A stretch of 64,000 bases of DNA, from positions 1-64,000 of the forward strand of contig JARUKZ010000015.1 of assembly GCA_029688955.1 (NCBI GenBank), given 5' to 3'. The notes beneath the pieces were generated by a model. It made no database searches and was not told the DNA's origin. It was given only the letters and a program-made list of their open reading frames with translations. The stretch is from Chitinispirillales bacterium ANBcel5 (GTDB taxonomy: Bacteria > Fibrobacterota > Chitinivibrionia > Chitinivibrionales > Chitinispirillaceae). Below, piece after piece: positions 24,665 to 34,006 of this stretch (its first letter is position 1; each line of letters starts with the position of its first letter). The position numbers were made by a program, and so were the translations under genes.

Positions 24665-25776
24665 GACCAGAGCCCCCGTTCCACCAGTTCGGCATTAGCT
24701 TTTTCAATATTGTCTATTGCAATCTGACCCTCAAGCCATTCAGACATTTCGATAATACCCTGCTTAATGTCTACTTTTGGTCTATAGCCTAAAACATTTT
24801 TTGCAAGAGATATATCTGAGAAACAATGTCTTATATCTCCAGCTCTAAACTTTGCACTTATATGAGGCTCCACATCATTTTTTCCTAATACATCCATAAG
24901 CATTTGAGCTACTTCATTGATTGTAATTCTCTTTCCGGTCCCAATATTTAATACCTTGTCCTTTATATCAGATTTCAAGACAAGAGAGCATGCAGAAGCT
25001 ACATCTTTAACACTAACAAAATCTCTGCTTTGATTTCCATCTTCAAAAATTACAGGTGATTTGCTATTTAACAACCTTGATGCAAAAATTGCCATTACCC
25101 CGGTGTAAGGGTTACTGAGTGCCTGGCGACTTCCATAAACATTAAAAAAACGCAAAGCTACTACCGGTATACTATAGGCTCTCCCCAGCATTAAACACAT
25201 CCGTTCCTGATCGTACTTAGATAATGCATACAATGATGTAAGAGAGGGCTTTTTAGTTTCGGGGGTTGGAAGCGCTTTGAGTATGCAACCCGTATTGTCA
25301 ACGGGATCCCACTGCGCATTCTTTAACTGCTCTGAGCAGCGCTCAACGTTTTCACTACACCCTCCATTAGTGCTTTCATAAAGACCTTCACCATATACGC
25401 TCATACTTGATGCAACAACCAGCTTTTCTATGTTTCTTCCTACCAAGCATTCAAGGAGAGTAGCTGTTCCGATATTGTTTATTTCGGTGTATCTTTGAAT
25501 CTGATACATGCTCTGCCCCACCCCCACGGCAGCAGCAAAGTGGTACACAGCATCCACGCCCTCAAGAGCATATTTCAAACAGTCTTTGTCTCTTACATCA
25601 CCATAAATAAACTGGACGTCTTTGCTTAGGTATGAAGGTACTTTTGCATCGGGACCATGCACCTGGGAACAGAGATTATCAAGTACCCTGACCCTATAGC
25701 CAGATCTCAATAACTCATCAGCGAGATGGGAACCAATGAAACCAGCTCCTCCGGTAATTAGCACTTGTTTACTCAT
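24661..25776 (-). CDS. NAD-dependent sugar epimerase/dehydratase
   Basis: A 371-residue extended SDR enzyme. The ATG at 25776, eight bases after GGTGGG, is preferred over a GTG at 25803. It has ITGGAGFIGSHLADELL near the N-terminus, VYHFAAAVGVGQS and catalytic YALSK near residue 177, with SSMSVYGEG before it. The cysteine- and loop-containing insert between them is like that of WbiB/dTDP-4-epimerase-type enzymes. It is the first gene of the minus-strand glycoconjugate operon. Confidence 0.83.
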   Translation of the reverse strand: MSKQVLITGGAGFIGSHLADELLRSGYRVRVLDNLCSQVHGPDAKVPSYLSKDVQFIYGDVRDKDCLKYALEGVDAVYHFAAAVGVGQSMYQIQRYTEINNIGTATLLECLVGRNIEKLVVASSMSVYGEGLYESTNGGCSENVERCSEQLKNAQWDPVDNTGCILKALPTPETKKPSLTSLYALSKYDQERMCLMLGRAYSIPVVALRFFNVYGSRQALSNPYTGVMAIFASRLLNSKSPVIFEDGNQSRDFVSVKDVASACSLVLKSDIKDKVLNIGTGKRITINEVAQMLMDVLGKNDVEPHISAKFRAGDIRHCFSDISLAKNVLGYRPKVDIKQGIIEMSEWLEGQIAIDNIEKANAELVERGLWS

Positions 25777-25839
25777 AATAATCCCACCATCATTGTTGAT
25801 CACTGTTAAATATTTCTATTTATTTCTTTTAATAGTTAA

Positions 25840-25862
25840 TTCAACTTTACTTTAAGGTTGAA
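25840..25862. promoter_or_regulatory. Inverted repeat upstream of the glycoconjugate operon
   Basis: TTCAAC (25840-25845) and GTTGAA (25857-25862) form a symmetric site with an 11-base spacer, about 65 bases before the first gene of the operon. It could be an operator. No clear -35/-10 pair was found, so the assignment is tentative. The rest of 25863-26058 shows no feature. Confidence 0.3.
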
Positions 25863-26058
25863 TCAGAAACTCTGAACCTTTATTGCAATCAACTTTCGTG
25901 CCATATTGTAGACATAGTGAATTGTTTTTAAGGTAAGAAGGTAGAGGGCTAATGAACTATCTTTAGTTATAGACTGAAAGTTTTTTAGAGAACATCGTTA
26001 GGATCGTATTTCCTATTTTAAGAATGGTAAGAGCAATTAAGCAGCAGGGGTTATATAT

Positions 26059-26511
26059 TTAAGTTGTGAGATTAAATCCCATTTCATCTCTACTTTGAGA
26101 AAAATTCTTCCAAACTATTTTGAATTGCTCCTCAGAAAGAGCTTCTCTAAGTGCTTCATAAAAATCAATTTCTTCGTAATCGATATGCCTGTCTATGAAA
26201 TCTTTTACAATTCTAACCTTTGCACCCCAGCGCTTATGATTCTTTGGAACAGCTTTCATTTCAAAAAGCATTAGTCTAAAAAGGTAATGCTCTTCAATCA
26301 ACTGATGAATTTCATCTGAACAGTCCACATTCTGATCCAAAAGGCCACGTAGAACCACTTCTTCAAATTTCATATGACTGCTCAACAGGTTATAGAATCG
26401 CTCAAAGAGCTTTTCTCTGATCCTAACAGTGCTGATTGCATGCTCTTCCATTTGAGAGAGAATAACACGTAAACGGCTATGCTCATCACTGAGCAGTCCG
26501 GATGACTGCAT
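26059..26511 (-). CDS. Hemerythrin HHE-domain protein
   Basis: A 150-residue helical protein with histidines and acidic residues in the hemerythrin pattern: DEHSRL (residue 9-14), SSHMKFEE (about 51-58), EEHYLFR (about 78-84) and DRHIDYEEIDFY (about 112-123). These would bind a di-iron centre and sense or store oxygen or react to nitric oxide. It is a single-domain cytosolic protein and stands alone, divergent from the DUF892 gene, which also belongs to a di-iron-type helical family. Confidence 0.83.
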   Translation of the reverse strand: MQSSGLLSDEHSRLRVILSQMEEHAISTVRIREKLFERFYNLLSSHMKFEEVVLRGLLDQNVDCSDEIHQLIEEHYLFRLMLFEMKAVPKNHKRWGAKVRIVKDFIDRHIDYEEIDFYEALREALSEEQFKIVWKNFSQSRDEMGFNLTT

Positions 26512-26781
26512 AGATATGCTACTCCTGGTAAAACAATGGTCACTCTGGGTTCAATTGGATTTTAAGCAACACTTATACCACCCCCACAATCTCTTTTTTA
26601 CGTAGATTCTGCGATGTTTTTCAATTTCAATTTCCACTTTCGGGAAATTACTCCTTTTTTAATAAACCACGTCTATAAATCTGCCTGCTTCAATTCAATT
26701 CTATGATGGTTCGCATTTTGCTTTAAAAACATCTCACATCATTTTTGCACAAACCATACGCCCTGTAATAAAGGAGTTTAA

Positions 26782-27279
26782 ATGAGGCTCAACAGTCTTG
26801 AGGACCTTCTTCAAAACCAGATATTAAAGTTATACAACTCCGAACTCCAAATATCCCAAATTCTTCCGGTTCTTACAGAAGCTTCCTATTCCTCTGATCT
26901 ACGACAGACCTTTCTTGCCCATCTTCGCAGAACAGAGGAACAGATGAAAAGACTGGAAAAGGTGTTAAAAATATTGAATGTTGAACACGACGGTGAGTGG
27001 TGTATTGCTGCAGAGGGGCTCCTCAATGAATGCAAGGAACTGTTCAGAGTTGAAGCTGATCCTGCAGTCAAAGACACAGCCCTTATTTATGCTGCTCAGC
27101 GATTAACGCAGTACGAAGTGTCTTGTTATTGTGCCGCCCATACTTCCGCTCGCGAAATTGGTTATGATGAAGTGGCAGAAATACTTGAAGAGATTCTGGA
27201 AGAAGAGTGTGGGATAGACAAACAGCTTAATAGTCTTGCCAAAGGCGGTTTTTTTTCTATAGACTCAAAAACCGAGTAA
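26782..27279 (+). CDS. DUF892 (YciE/YciF-like) ferritin-like protein
   Basis: A 165-residue helical protein. The opening LEDLLQNQILKLYNSELQI and the later ALIYAAQRLTQYEVSCYCAA plus LEEILEEECGIDKQL give the four-helix ferritin-like layout with glutamates and a histidine that may bind iron. YciF-type proteins are stress-induced and structurally like rubrerythrin; their reaction is unknown. It starts with ATG 26782 after AAGGAG and is followed 16 bases later by the rhodanese gene. Confidence 0.85.
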   Translation: MRLNSLEDLLQNQILKLYNSELQISQILPVLTEASYSSDLRQTFLAHLRRTEEQMKRLEKVLKILNVEHDGEWCIAAEGLLNECKELFRVEADPAVKDTALIYAAQRLTQYEVSCYCAAHTSAREIGYDEVAEILEEILEEECGIDKQLNSLAKGGFFSIDSKTE

Positions 27280-27295
27280 GAAGGGAAACAAAAAA

Positions 27296-28141
27296 ATGTC
27301 GGTTGAACTTATAACTCCTCAGTGGCTAATGAATAACCAAGGTAAAGAGGACCTAATCATTATCGATTCACAGCCCGACATCTATGATTACCTCTATGAG
27401 CATATTCCTGGCTCTATATACATCAGTGATAAATTATGGCGAAGCTGGGAAGATAATATACCAACTCGTTATCAACCAGAAGCGCTAATTGAGGAGATGC
27501 TTAGAAGATCTGGCATCCACTCTACCAGTACCGTTGTGGTGTATTCTTCTCAAGGTGCCTTCTCTAACTCCGGAGATGGTCTTGAAGGAGCAATGTGTTG
27601 CTATTCGCTCTTCCGGTATGGTGTAAAGAAAGTTTATTTTCTTAATGGCGGGTTAAGAGAATGGATAAAAGCTAACGGCAACTTAACCAGAGAATATCCT
27701 ATGGTAAAAAAGGGGGATTTCAAAACTGCTATACAAAATGACCTGTTCCTAAGTTATAACCAGTTTCTTGAGCTAAAAGACCAAAACACATCTTTTATTG
27801 TTGATGTGCGCCCCCCCGCGTCATACGAAGAATCAGGCGTATGGGAAAAGCAGGGCCATATTCCCAAGGCAGTAAATATACCCTGGAAGACCTTTATGGA
27901 TCATAATAATTCCTATCTTTTCCAAAGTGCAGAACACATTAGAAAAATGGTAACAGAACGGGGAGCAACAGAAGCTAAAACAATTATTTGTTATTGCGGA
28001 ACAGGTCGTGAAGCGACAAACGCCTTTATTGCCTTCAAATGGATTCTAAACTATCCCAGAGTGTACCTCTATGAAGGGTCATTTACGGAGTGGTGTTCAT
28101 ATAAACAAAATCCAACAGTTATAGGTAAATCCCCCATCTAA
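27296..28141 (+). CDS. Thiosulfate/3-mercaptopyruvate sulfurtransferase (tandem rhodanese)
   Basis: A 281-residue enzyme with two rhodanese domains. The C-terminal domain has the active loop with Cys234 in YCGTGREA; the N-terminal domain lacks the catalytic cysteine, as usual for this family. HIPGSIYI and [11 protein letters not shown] are the conserved pre-loop segments of the two domains. It moves sulfur from thiosulfate or mercaptopyruvate to an acceptor such as cyanide or thioredoxin. It is probably in one transcript with the DUF892 and DUF1328 genes. Confidence 0.88.
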   Translation: MSVELITPQWLMNNQGKEDLIIIDSQPDIYDYLYEHIPGSIYISDKLWRSWEDNIPTRYQPEALIEEMLRRSGIHSTSTVVVYSSQGAFSNSGDGLEGAMCCYSLFRYGVKKVYFLNGGLREWIKANGNLTREYPMVKKGDFKTAIQNDLFLSYNQFLELKDQNTSFIVDVRPPASYEESGVWEKQGHIPKAVNIPWKTFMDHNNSYLFQSAEHIRKMVTERGATEAKTIICYCGTGREATNAFIAFKWILNYPRVYLYEGSFTEWCSYKQNPTVIGKSPI

Positions 28142-28157
28142 AAAACAAGGAGGGTGC

Positions 28158-28331
28158 ATGCTTGGCTGGTTAATACTTTTTCTTATCATTGCCATCATAG
28201 CAGGCATTTTGGGTTTCACCGGCATTGCTACAGCAGCAGCAGGAATCGCACAAATAATATTTTATCTCTTTATCATACTTCTTATAGTCTCTTTAGTAAT
28301 ATATGCCTCAAAAACGGGTAAAAAGGCTTAA
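28158..28331 (+). CDS. DUF1328-type small membrane protein (second copy)
   Basis: A 57-residue protein from ATG 28158 behind AAGGAGGG. It carries two hydrophobic helices around the signature LGFTGIA and a basic end KTGKKA, the same length and plan as the protein at 5572-5745. It closes the DUF892-rhodanese stress operon. Confidence 0.75.
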   Translation: MLGWLILFLIIAIIAGILGFTGIATAAAGIAQIIFYLFIILLIVSLVIYASKTGKKA

Positions 28332-28523
28332 TTTTGGTCCGAAGTTACTAATAGAAAGACCCAGAGGTGCGTACAATCCTGAGACAATACCCCCTATCCT
28401 TTATTACCTCATTTGCGGTTATTAACCAAACACCCAAACGCCACATCTACAACTTGGCTTAAACCGGAGCCGAAACATATTTTATCAAACCCAGATCTTT
28501 CAACTATAAAAGGAATTGAATAC

Positions 28524-29807
28524 ATGGCAGTGCCTACAGGTCCAAGAGGAACTCGGGATTTTTATCCTGAAGATATGGCTTTTCAACAGTTTATCTTCGA
28601 TTCATGGAGAAAAAGTAGCGAAAAATATGGTTTTGAGCAGTGCGAAGGTCCAATGTTTGAACATCTTGAGGTATATAGCAAAAAATCAGGAAACGAGATA
28701 GAAAAACAATTGTATTCTTTTGAGGACAAAGGTGGTCGCTCTCTTTCCCTTCGTCCAGAACTTACTCCCACCGTCGCTCGTATGGTTGCTTCCAGAGGTA
28801 CAAATCTTAAACGTCCTGTACGATGGTACTCAATTCCCCGCCTATTCAGATACGAGAAGATGCAGAGAGGACGGTTACGGGAATTTTTTCAGCTCAATAT
28901 GGATTTGCTTGGAATCGAAGACGTAAGTGCTGATGCGGAGCTCATAGCTGCTTCTATTTCTATGATGCGTGATTTTGGGTTCTCCTCACAGGACTTTAAG
29001 GCTCGCATATCCAGCCGTACCTTGCTGGAAGAGCTGTTTGAGAGCATTGGCATACCAAAAACCCGACATGGTGCGCTTTATGCTCTGTTGGATAAAAAAC
29101 ACAAAATACCATCTGATATCTACGATGTTGAATTGGAAAAAACGGTAGGAGATTGCTGCATCCGCGATAAAGTTAAAAATATTTTCTCTTTGGTTTCTTT
29201 GGATGAAGTCGAAGAAAAATTTGGTCTTTTACCTTCCGTAAAAAATTTAAAACATCTCTTTTCCCTGTTAAACTCATATGGGATGAAAGACTATACGGTT
29301 TTTGATATTGGGATTGTAAGAGGTCTGGCTTATTATACAGGTGTTGTCTTTGAATTGTTTGATGTAGATAAGAGCATGCGTGCTATAGCCGGGGGTGGAC
29401 GTTATGATACCCTGATAAAACTATATGGCGGCCCACCAACTCCTGCGGTAGGATTTGCGGCCGGAGATGTAGTATTAGGTGACTTTTTGAAGGAAAAAGG
29501 AATCCAGCCTCCACTCCCACCAAGAAGTGATATATTCCTTGTATCTATTAATATTTCTTATGATGAAATAATTAAAACAGCACAAATACTAAGACAAAAT
29601 TCAATAAGCTGCGAGTTCTCATTACGAGAGAATATCGCTGTGGGTAAACAACTAAAAGCAGCAAATGCCGCAAGAGCAAAATATGTGCTTTTCGTTGGAG
29701 GTGAGGAATACAACGAAGGCAAATTGAGACTAAAAGATATGGAAACAGGTTCCGAGGAGCTCTTTGTTAGTAGTGATTTAATTTCAATAATCCTTAAAAA
29801 ACTCTAA
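28524..29807 (+). CDS. hisS: Histidyl-tRNA synthetase
   Basis: A 427-residue class II aminoacyl-tRNA synthetase that charges tRNA-His. The ATG at 28524 after AAGGA gives the usual N-terminus AVPTGPRGTRDFYPEDM; an in-frame ATG at 28413 would add 37 unrelated residues. Motif 1 region, motif 2 (RYEKMQRGRLREFFQLNMD) and the histidine-specific LAYYTG and AGGGRYD segments are all present, followed by the anticodon-binding domain. It stands apart from other translation genes and converges on the flagellar operon. Confidence 0.96.
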   Translation: MAVPTGPRGTRDFYPEDMAFQQFIFDSWRKSSEKYGFEQCEGPMFEHLEVYSKKSGNEIEKQLYSFEDKGGRSLSLRPELTPTVARMVASRGTNLKRPVRWYSIPRLFRYEKMQRGRLREFFQLNMDLLGIEDVSADAELIAASISMMRDFGFSSQDFKARISSRTLLEELFESIGIPKTRHGALYALLDKKHKIPSDIYDVELEKTVGDCCIRDKVKNIFSLVSLDEVEEKFGLLPSVKNLKHLFSLLNSYGMKDYTVFDIGIVRGLAYYTGVVFELFDVDKSMRAIAGGGRYDTLIKLYGGPPTPAVGFAAGDVVLGDFLKEKGIQPPLPPRSDIFLVSINISYDEIIKTAQILRQNSISCEFSLRENIAVGKQLKAANAARAKYVLFVGGEEYNEGKLRLKDMETGSEELFVSSDLISIILKKL

Positions 29808-30148
29808 TTTCTAATCTGTGCAGTATAGGCTTTGACAGCTGTGCCATTTTTTTGCAGAGTTGATAGTTCTGTTTGAATTTCATTCATCCTTTTTCTTATA
29901 TACTCTGCAGCTCTTTTATCCATCTCTACAATATATTCAATATGATTTTTGATTTCTCTTACAATAGGATTCTCCTGATCTTTTTCGTGTATATTACCTT
30001 TAAGCGGTTCTACTTTAGATAACAGATTTGATCTAAGATCAAGTAAGCACTGTAAATCCTCTTCGGTGGGTTCATAAAGAAACTCTTCAGTTAATTGTCT
30101 GATCTGCAAATAGCAGTCTCTAATCTGTTTTAAACATCCAACACTCAT
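29804..30148 (-). CDS. Small helical protein, possible FliT-like flagellar chaperone
   Basis: A 114-residue protein predicted to be almost all helix, with charged heptad-like segments. I do not recognise it by motif. It lies 3 bases after fliS and in the same transcript as fliD-fliS, the position where FliT or another flagellar chaperone is often found, and its size matches (FliT is about 120 residues). The functional suggestion rests on context. Confidence 0.5.
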   Translation of the reverse strand: MSVGCLKQIRDCYLQIRQLTEEFLYEPTEEDLQCLLDLRSNLLSKVEPLKGNIHEKDQENPIVREIKNHIEYIVEMDKRAAEYIRKRMNEIQTELSTLQKNGTAVKAYTAQIRN

Positions 30149-30151
30149 GTT

Positions 30152-30571
30152 TTAACCCCTTACGGTTAGCCCTGAAGATTCTTTCCTGCTTGCAGCCTGG
30201 GTTTTAACTTTTAAAGATGCTTCTGCCCATGCCGACCTGAGAGTTTCAAGATACCCCAGTACTTCAACCAATTTTTCTTTTTTACTCTTTACACTTGCAT
30301 CTACAAGGGTTCGGAGCATATAATCGTATAACTTATAGAGATTAATCGCAACCTCTCCGACTTCTAAATTAAGAGAGCTTACCAGTTCAGTTATAGCATC
30401 CTGTACTTTAAACATATGGTTTGTTCTCTCTTCAAGTAATCTATAATCATCAAATTTCTCAAGTGCAAGTTTCGAATGCTTAATAGCAACATCATAAGCT
30501 ATTATTATTAGTTTACCCTGATCAGCTGTATCTACACTCGTATTTTTATAAGCACTGTATCCCTGTTTCAC
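30152..30571 (-). CDS. fliS: Flagellar export chaperone FliS
   Basis: A 139-residue helical protein. The start MKQGYSAYKNTSVDTADQGK is characteristic: FliS binds the C-terminus of flagellin and keeps it unfolded for secretion, and SYKN..V.TADQ matches family members. ITELVSSLNLEVGEVAINLY and the following LYDYMLRTL segment are also conserved. It follows fliD by 12 bases in the same operon. Confidence 0.92.
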   Translation of the reverse strand: MKQGYSAYKNTSVDTADQGKLIIIAYDVAIKHSKLALEKFDDYRLLEERTNHMFKVQDAITELVSSLNLEVGEVAINLYKLYDYMLRTLVDASVKSKKEKLVEVLGYLETLRSAWAEASLKVKTQAASRKESSGLTVRG

Positions 30572-30583
30572 TTTTACTCCCGG

Positions 30584-32548
30584 TTAAGCCATATTTCCCA
30601 ATGTTTGCATCATGTTCATACTCTGAGATTGAAGCTGGCTCATTGCCTGCTCCATATCCGTAAACTGCCTTACCAGTCTGGCTCTATAACGTTCAATTCT
30701 GTCTTTAAGTTGATCTATTCTATTATCGGCATTTTTTATACTTCTTCGCCATGAATCTTGTCTTAAGCTTATCAATCCCTCATCAGAATTTGTTATACGG
30801 CTGACCGTATCATCCAGAGTACTTGAAAGTCCTTTGGATAAAGTAAATGTAGATTGCCCATCACCAATACTCCCCATGGGAGCCGTAATTGTCAGTCCTT
30901 TGGCAGGACCTTCATTAAATGAAACTACATCTCCAACTCTTCTTCTTGATGTAAACCATTCATCCGTTCCATCCAACCGTATTCTAAGGTGCTCATCATC
31001 AATCTCTTCGATAATATATTGTCCGCTCCTGGTATCATTACTACTTGTGCCCATAAACACCTGTTCATTGTCACTAATACCAGTAGTTACAAATAAGCGC
31101 ATTACATCATCCAAATTCTCTTCTAAAGCCCTTGTAAACATATCCTGATCAAGCGATAGTTCACCTGATTTAGGATCAGTTTTAAGTCCTACCATAGTAA
31201 AATTTTGTAACGATGTATCAAAGAGATCAAATTGTTGACGAAAAGCTGAATTGACTTGGTTGAGTATATTATTTGCAGTCATATCTCCAGCCAAAGCACC
31301 TCGACGGGTATTACCTTCATCGGTTGGATCTCCCATTGTAGTCTCTCTTTTTACAAATCTCAATAAATCATTATATGAATTGATTAGATCTGTAAATTTT
31401 TCCTGTATTGTATCATGATCCCTGTCCAATGAAACAGTAACCCTTTCAGTACTTGTACCATGAATGTCAAGGGTTACGCCGGTGAGAAATCCGCTACTGG
31501 AATTAGTGCTGGATTTCATTGCAATTCCCTCAACACTAAAGTGAGCATCCTTACCCACATTCAAAACACCAGCTCCTGATACCCCTACAGCATCTATACC
31601 GATATCAATATCTGTTGAACCGAGAGAAAGAGAAGACATAGTAAGAGCTGAACTACCTGTAACCTTATCACTTATCAAAAGTTCACCATTCTCACTCACA
31701 CTTACATCAACCATATCGTTATAGGTATGTTGTATGTGCTTTAATAAATCTTCAATAGTAGAGGAATCATTTTTAATAAAAGTACCCGAAACTGTATTGC
31801 CATTGTGGTCGGTACCCGAATAGGTAATCGACTCACCAACTACCAGAGATTCAAATTGTGATTCAATATCTAAAGATGAGCGAAGAACCTGATTTATATT
31901 TCCTTTATCTCCCTCAGCATTTACAATAATTCCTAAATCCTGCAGCGTAGTGCCAGAAATGTCTCTATATTCTATACCCTCAGAACCAGTATTTCGAGAT
32001 GAAAGTATGAGACGATAATCATCATCACTAACTCTCATAACCGATGCATTCACATCCAAGGGTCGACCATCTTCATTAGTCGCATTATTGATCTTCATCC
32101 TAAGATCTTGAATAGTGTCGGTTTCATTTATAGTTATAGAAGCCCCGTCGACGCTTATTTCACCAACCCCAATTCCAAGCTCCGAAAGTGATGTATTTTG
32201 GCTTGTAACCCTTCCTGCAACACTGGCCATTTTCTCATATTCAGCAGTCTGAAATACCCTAACATCATAGCTTCCATCAACACTACCCGTTCCCCCTGAA
32301 ATCGTAGCCACACTTTCGTTGGTTGAATGGGTATTAAATACATCAAATGAAGTTATCTTAGATAGTTCACTGGCTTTGGACTGAATATCTGAAAGTAGTC
32401 CCTGAAGACTGGAATAAGCATCAATTCTAACCTGATAGGCACTTTTATTCACTTCTACTGCGCGAACCTTGTCATACTCAATATTTACCAGCGATTCAAT
32501 AATATAGCCAGTATCAATTCCTGATGGTCCGTTAATCGAGATGCCCAT
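30584..32548 (-). CDS. fliD: Flagellar filament cap protein FliD
   Basis: A 654-residue filament-capping protein, exported and placed at the tip to guide flagellin polymerisation. The N-terminal segment ISINGPSGIDTGYIIESLVNIEY and the C-terminal coiled coil (NADNRIDQLKDRIERYRARL, then QFTDMEQAMSQLQSQ) are the two conserved ends of FliD. The middle is divergent, acidic and likely surface-exposed. It has no signal peptide, as expected for type III export. Expression is probably driven by the sigma-28-type promoter at 32592-32618. Confidence 0.93.
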   Translation of the reverse strand: MGISINGPSGIDTGYIIESLVNIEYDKVRAVEVNKSAYQVRIDAYSSLQGLLSDIQSKASELSKITSFDVFNTHSTNESVATISGGTGSVDGSYDVRVFQTAEYEKMASVAGRVTSQNTSLSELGIGVGEISVDGASITINETDTIQDLRMKINNATNEDGRPLDVNASVMRVSDDDYRLILSSRNTGSEGIEYRDISGTTLQDLGIIVNAEGDKGNINQVLRSSLDIESQFESLVVGESITYSGTDHNGNTVSGTFIKNDSSTIEDLLKHIQHTYNDMVDVSVSENGELLISDKVTGSSALTMSSLSLGSTDIDIGIDAVGVSGAGVLNVGKDAHFSVEGIAMKSSTNSSSGFLTGVTLDIHGTSTERVTVSLDRDHDTIQEKFTDLINSYNDLLRFVKRETTMGDPTDEGNTRRGALAGDMTANNILNQVNSAFRQQFDLFDTSLQNFTMVGLKTDPKSGELSLDQDMFTRALEENLDDVMRLFVTTGISDNEQVFMGTSSNDTRSGQYIIEEIDDEHLRIRLDGTDEWFTSRRRVGDVVSFNEGPAKGLTITAPMGSIGDGQSTFTLSKGLSSTLDDTVSRITNSDEGLISLRQDSWRRSIKNADNRIDQLKDRIERYRARLVRQFTDMEQAMSQLQSQSMNMMQTLGNMA

Positions 32549-32591
32549 ACTCTTACCCTCATTTAAGCTTCGTTTATTAATCCTTCTATCT

Positions 32592-32618
32592 TTATCGGTT
32601 TTTGCCGTTCAAAACTTA
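32592..32618 (-). promoter_or_regulatory. Sigma-28 (FliA)-type promoter for the fliD operon
   Basis: Read on the minus strand, TAAGTTTT (32618-32611), 11 bases, then ACCGATAA (32599-32592). The known flagellar consensus is TAAAGTTT-N11-GCCGATAA. The element ends about 44 bases before the fliD start codon, which fits a late-class flagellar promoter. Confidence 0.75.
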
Positions 32619-32692
32619 ATAACTTTGTTACATTCCAATAAATACTATATATAATAATTGACTTTTTCTATCGTCTCTGCTATCTTTAAGTA

Positions 32693-33571
32693 ATGAGCGA
32701 TCGCAAACTTGGCTATATTATCCTTTCCTTTCTCCTGCTTTTTATCATAATCAGCATTGGGTATTTCTTCGGTTCAAGCACCTCAGGATACTCACTCAAA
32801 GTTTTTTTTGAAAAAAGTGGTGGTCTGAATCTCCATGACCCTGTATATATTAGCGGAGTTCAACGTGGTTCAGTGCAAAATATAACACCCACCAAATATG
32901 GTATTGTCACCGAAATTTATCTTGAAGACTCAATTAAACTGTTTGGGGACGTTGTAATAGAACTTTTACCTGAAGGATTAATGGGTCAAAGGATGATAAA
33001 TATCTCTCCGGGTACCCCTAATTCAAAACATCTCTCAACAGACACTCTCCTCACAGGTTCGTTCAAAATGGGTCCACCGGAAGCTCTTGCCTATGTAGAC
33101 ACACTACATAAGATCGTAAAAAGCTTGTCCGATCTTAGCACTATTTTGCTCCTGGGCTCAGAAACCAGAAACTCCCTGATTGATGATTTTTCTAAAGCAT
33201 GTCTAACCTTTGATACAATAATGATGAATTTAACAAGTTTTACTCAAAAAACAAATTCTGATATCAATTTAGCTATGGGGTCTTTTTCCGGAGCTTTAAA
33301 TCAAGCAATGTTTCTTACTCAAAAGGCTTCATCTGTTACCCCTGAAACCTTGTTATCCCTATCTAACTTACTAAATAAAACCGAAACGCTTGTCAACCAT
33401 ATTGATGAACTATTGCACCTTGCTTCATCAGCAATCGAGCCTTTACAGGATCCTGATCCAATTATTGGGGCAGATGAGCTGGAAAGGATGAAAAAACAAC
33501 TTCTATCAATCCGTGAGCAAGCTGAGATGATTAGAGCTTATGGACTACCACTGCGCATCAGATTTTGGTGA
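32693..33571 (+). CDS. MCE/MlaD-domain membrane-anchored protein
   Basis: A 292-residue protein with one N-terminal membrane helix (about residues 7-26) and an MCE domain at about 32-110 (VFFEKSGGLNLHDPVYISGV, then GQRMINISPG). The rest is helical and periplasmic. MCE proteins such as MlaD form hexamers that carry lipids between membranes with an ABC ATPase and permease. Neither MlaE nor MlaF is next to it, so the partner genes are elsewhere or the protein is a lone paralogue. Divergent from fliD. Confidence 0.83.
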   Translation: MSDRKLGYIILSFLLLFIIISIGYFFGSSTSGYSLKVFFEKSGGLNLHDPVYISGVQRGSVQNITPTKYGIVTEIYLEDSIKLFGDVVIELLPEGLMGQRMINISPGTPNSKHLSTDTLLTGSFKMGPPEALAYVDTLHKIVKSLSDLSTILLLGSETRNSLIDDFSKACLTFDTIMMNLTSFTQKTNSDINLAMGSFSGALNQAMFLTQKASSVTPETLLSLSNLLNKTETLVNHIDELLHLASSAIEPLQDPDPIIGADELERMKKQLLSIREQAEMIRAYGLPLRIRFW

Positions 33572-34006
33572 AAACTAAAAGCTTCATCTGCATTAAGCCC
33601 TTAATAGTTATGCCACACTGCAAAACAATAATTTCTGTATTTTTTTTTAAGTTTTAGAAATAAATAGCCCAGATTGATTCATCAAACGCAACCGTAACCT
33701 TTTGTCATTCGTTTTTTAATTTTTTTAGAATTTTTGCTTTGAAGATGTGACTATTGAATTTATATTCTTTTTGCAATTCTGATCACCTGTTTAATGTGGA
33801 TAAACCTTTGTGGATAACTGGTGGAGATGGTGTTGATAAAGCGTGGAAAACTTGTTGAGACTACCAACCGAACTAACTTTTTCTCACTCTATCGCACTGT
33901 ATTTCAAGAACTTGCAATTAATATTACATTTTTTCTGTTATTGCCGGTTTATATAGGCTTAATTTAATCATTTTTCTCCATGTCAATTTTAAGGTGTGTT
34001 GATAAC
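33572..34006. other. Intergenic region upstream of dnaA
   Basis: This 435-base gap contains AT-rich runs (a nine-T run around 33640-33650) followed by the DnaA boxes. No gene is supported. It is the likely promoter region of dnaA and candidate origin. Confidence 0.6.
33795..33839. promoter_or_regulatory. DnaA-box cluster, candidate origin of replication
   Basis: Two perfect DnaA boxes TGTGGATAA (33795-33803 and 33809-33817) and a one-mismatch box TGTTGATAA (33831-33839) are packed within 45 bases; a fourth one-mismatch box lies at 33997-34005, overlapping the dnaA ribosome binding region. The flanking DNA from 33640 to 33780 is very AT-rich and could be the unwinding element. Whether it is oriC or only a dnaA autoregulatory region cannot be settled here. 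Confidence 0.65.
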
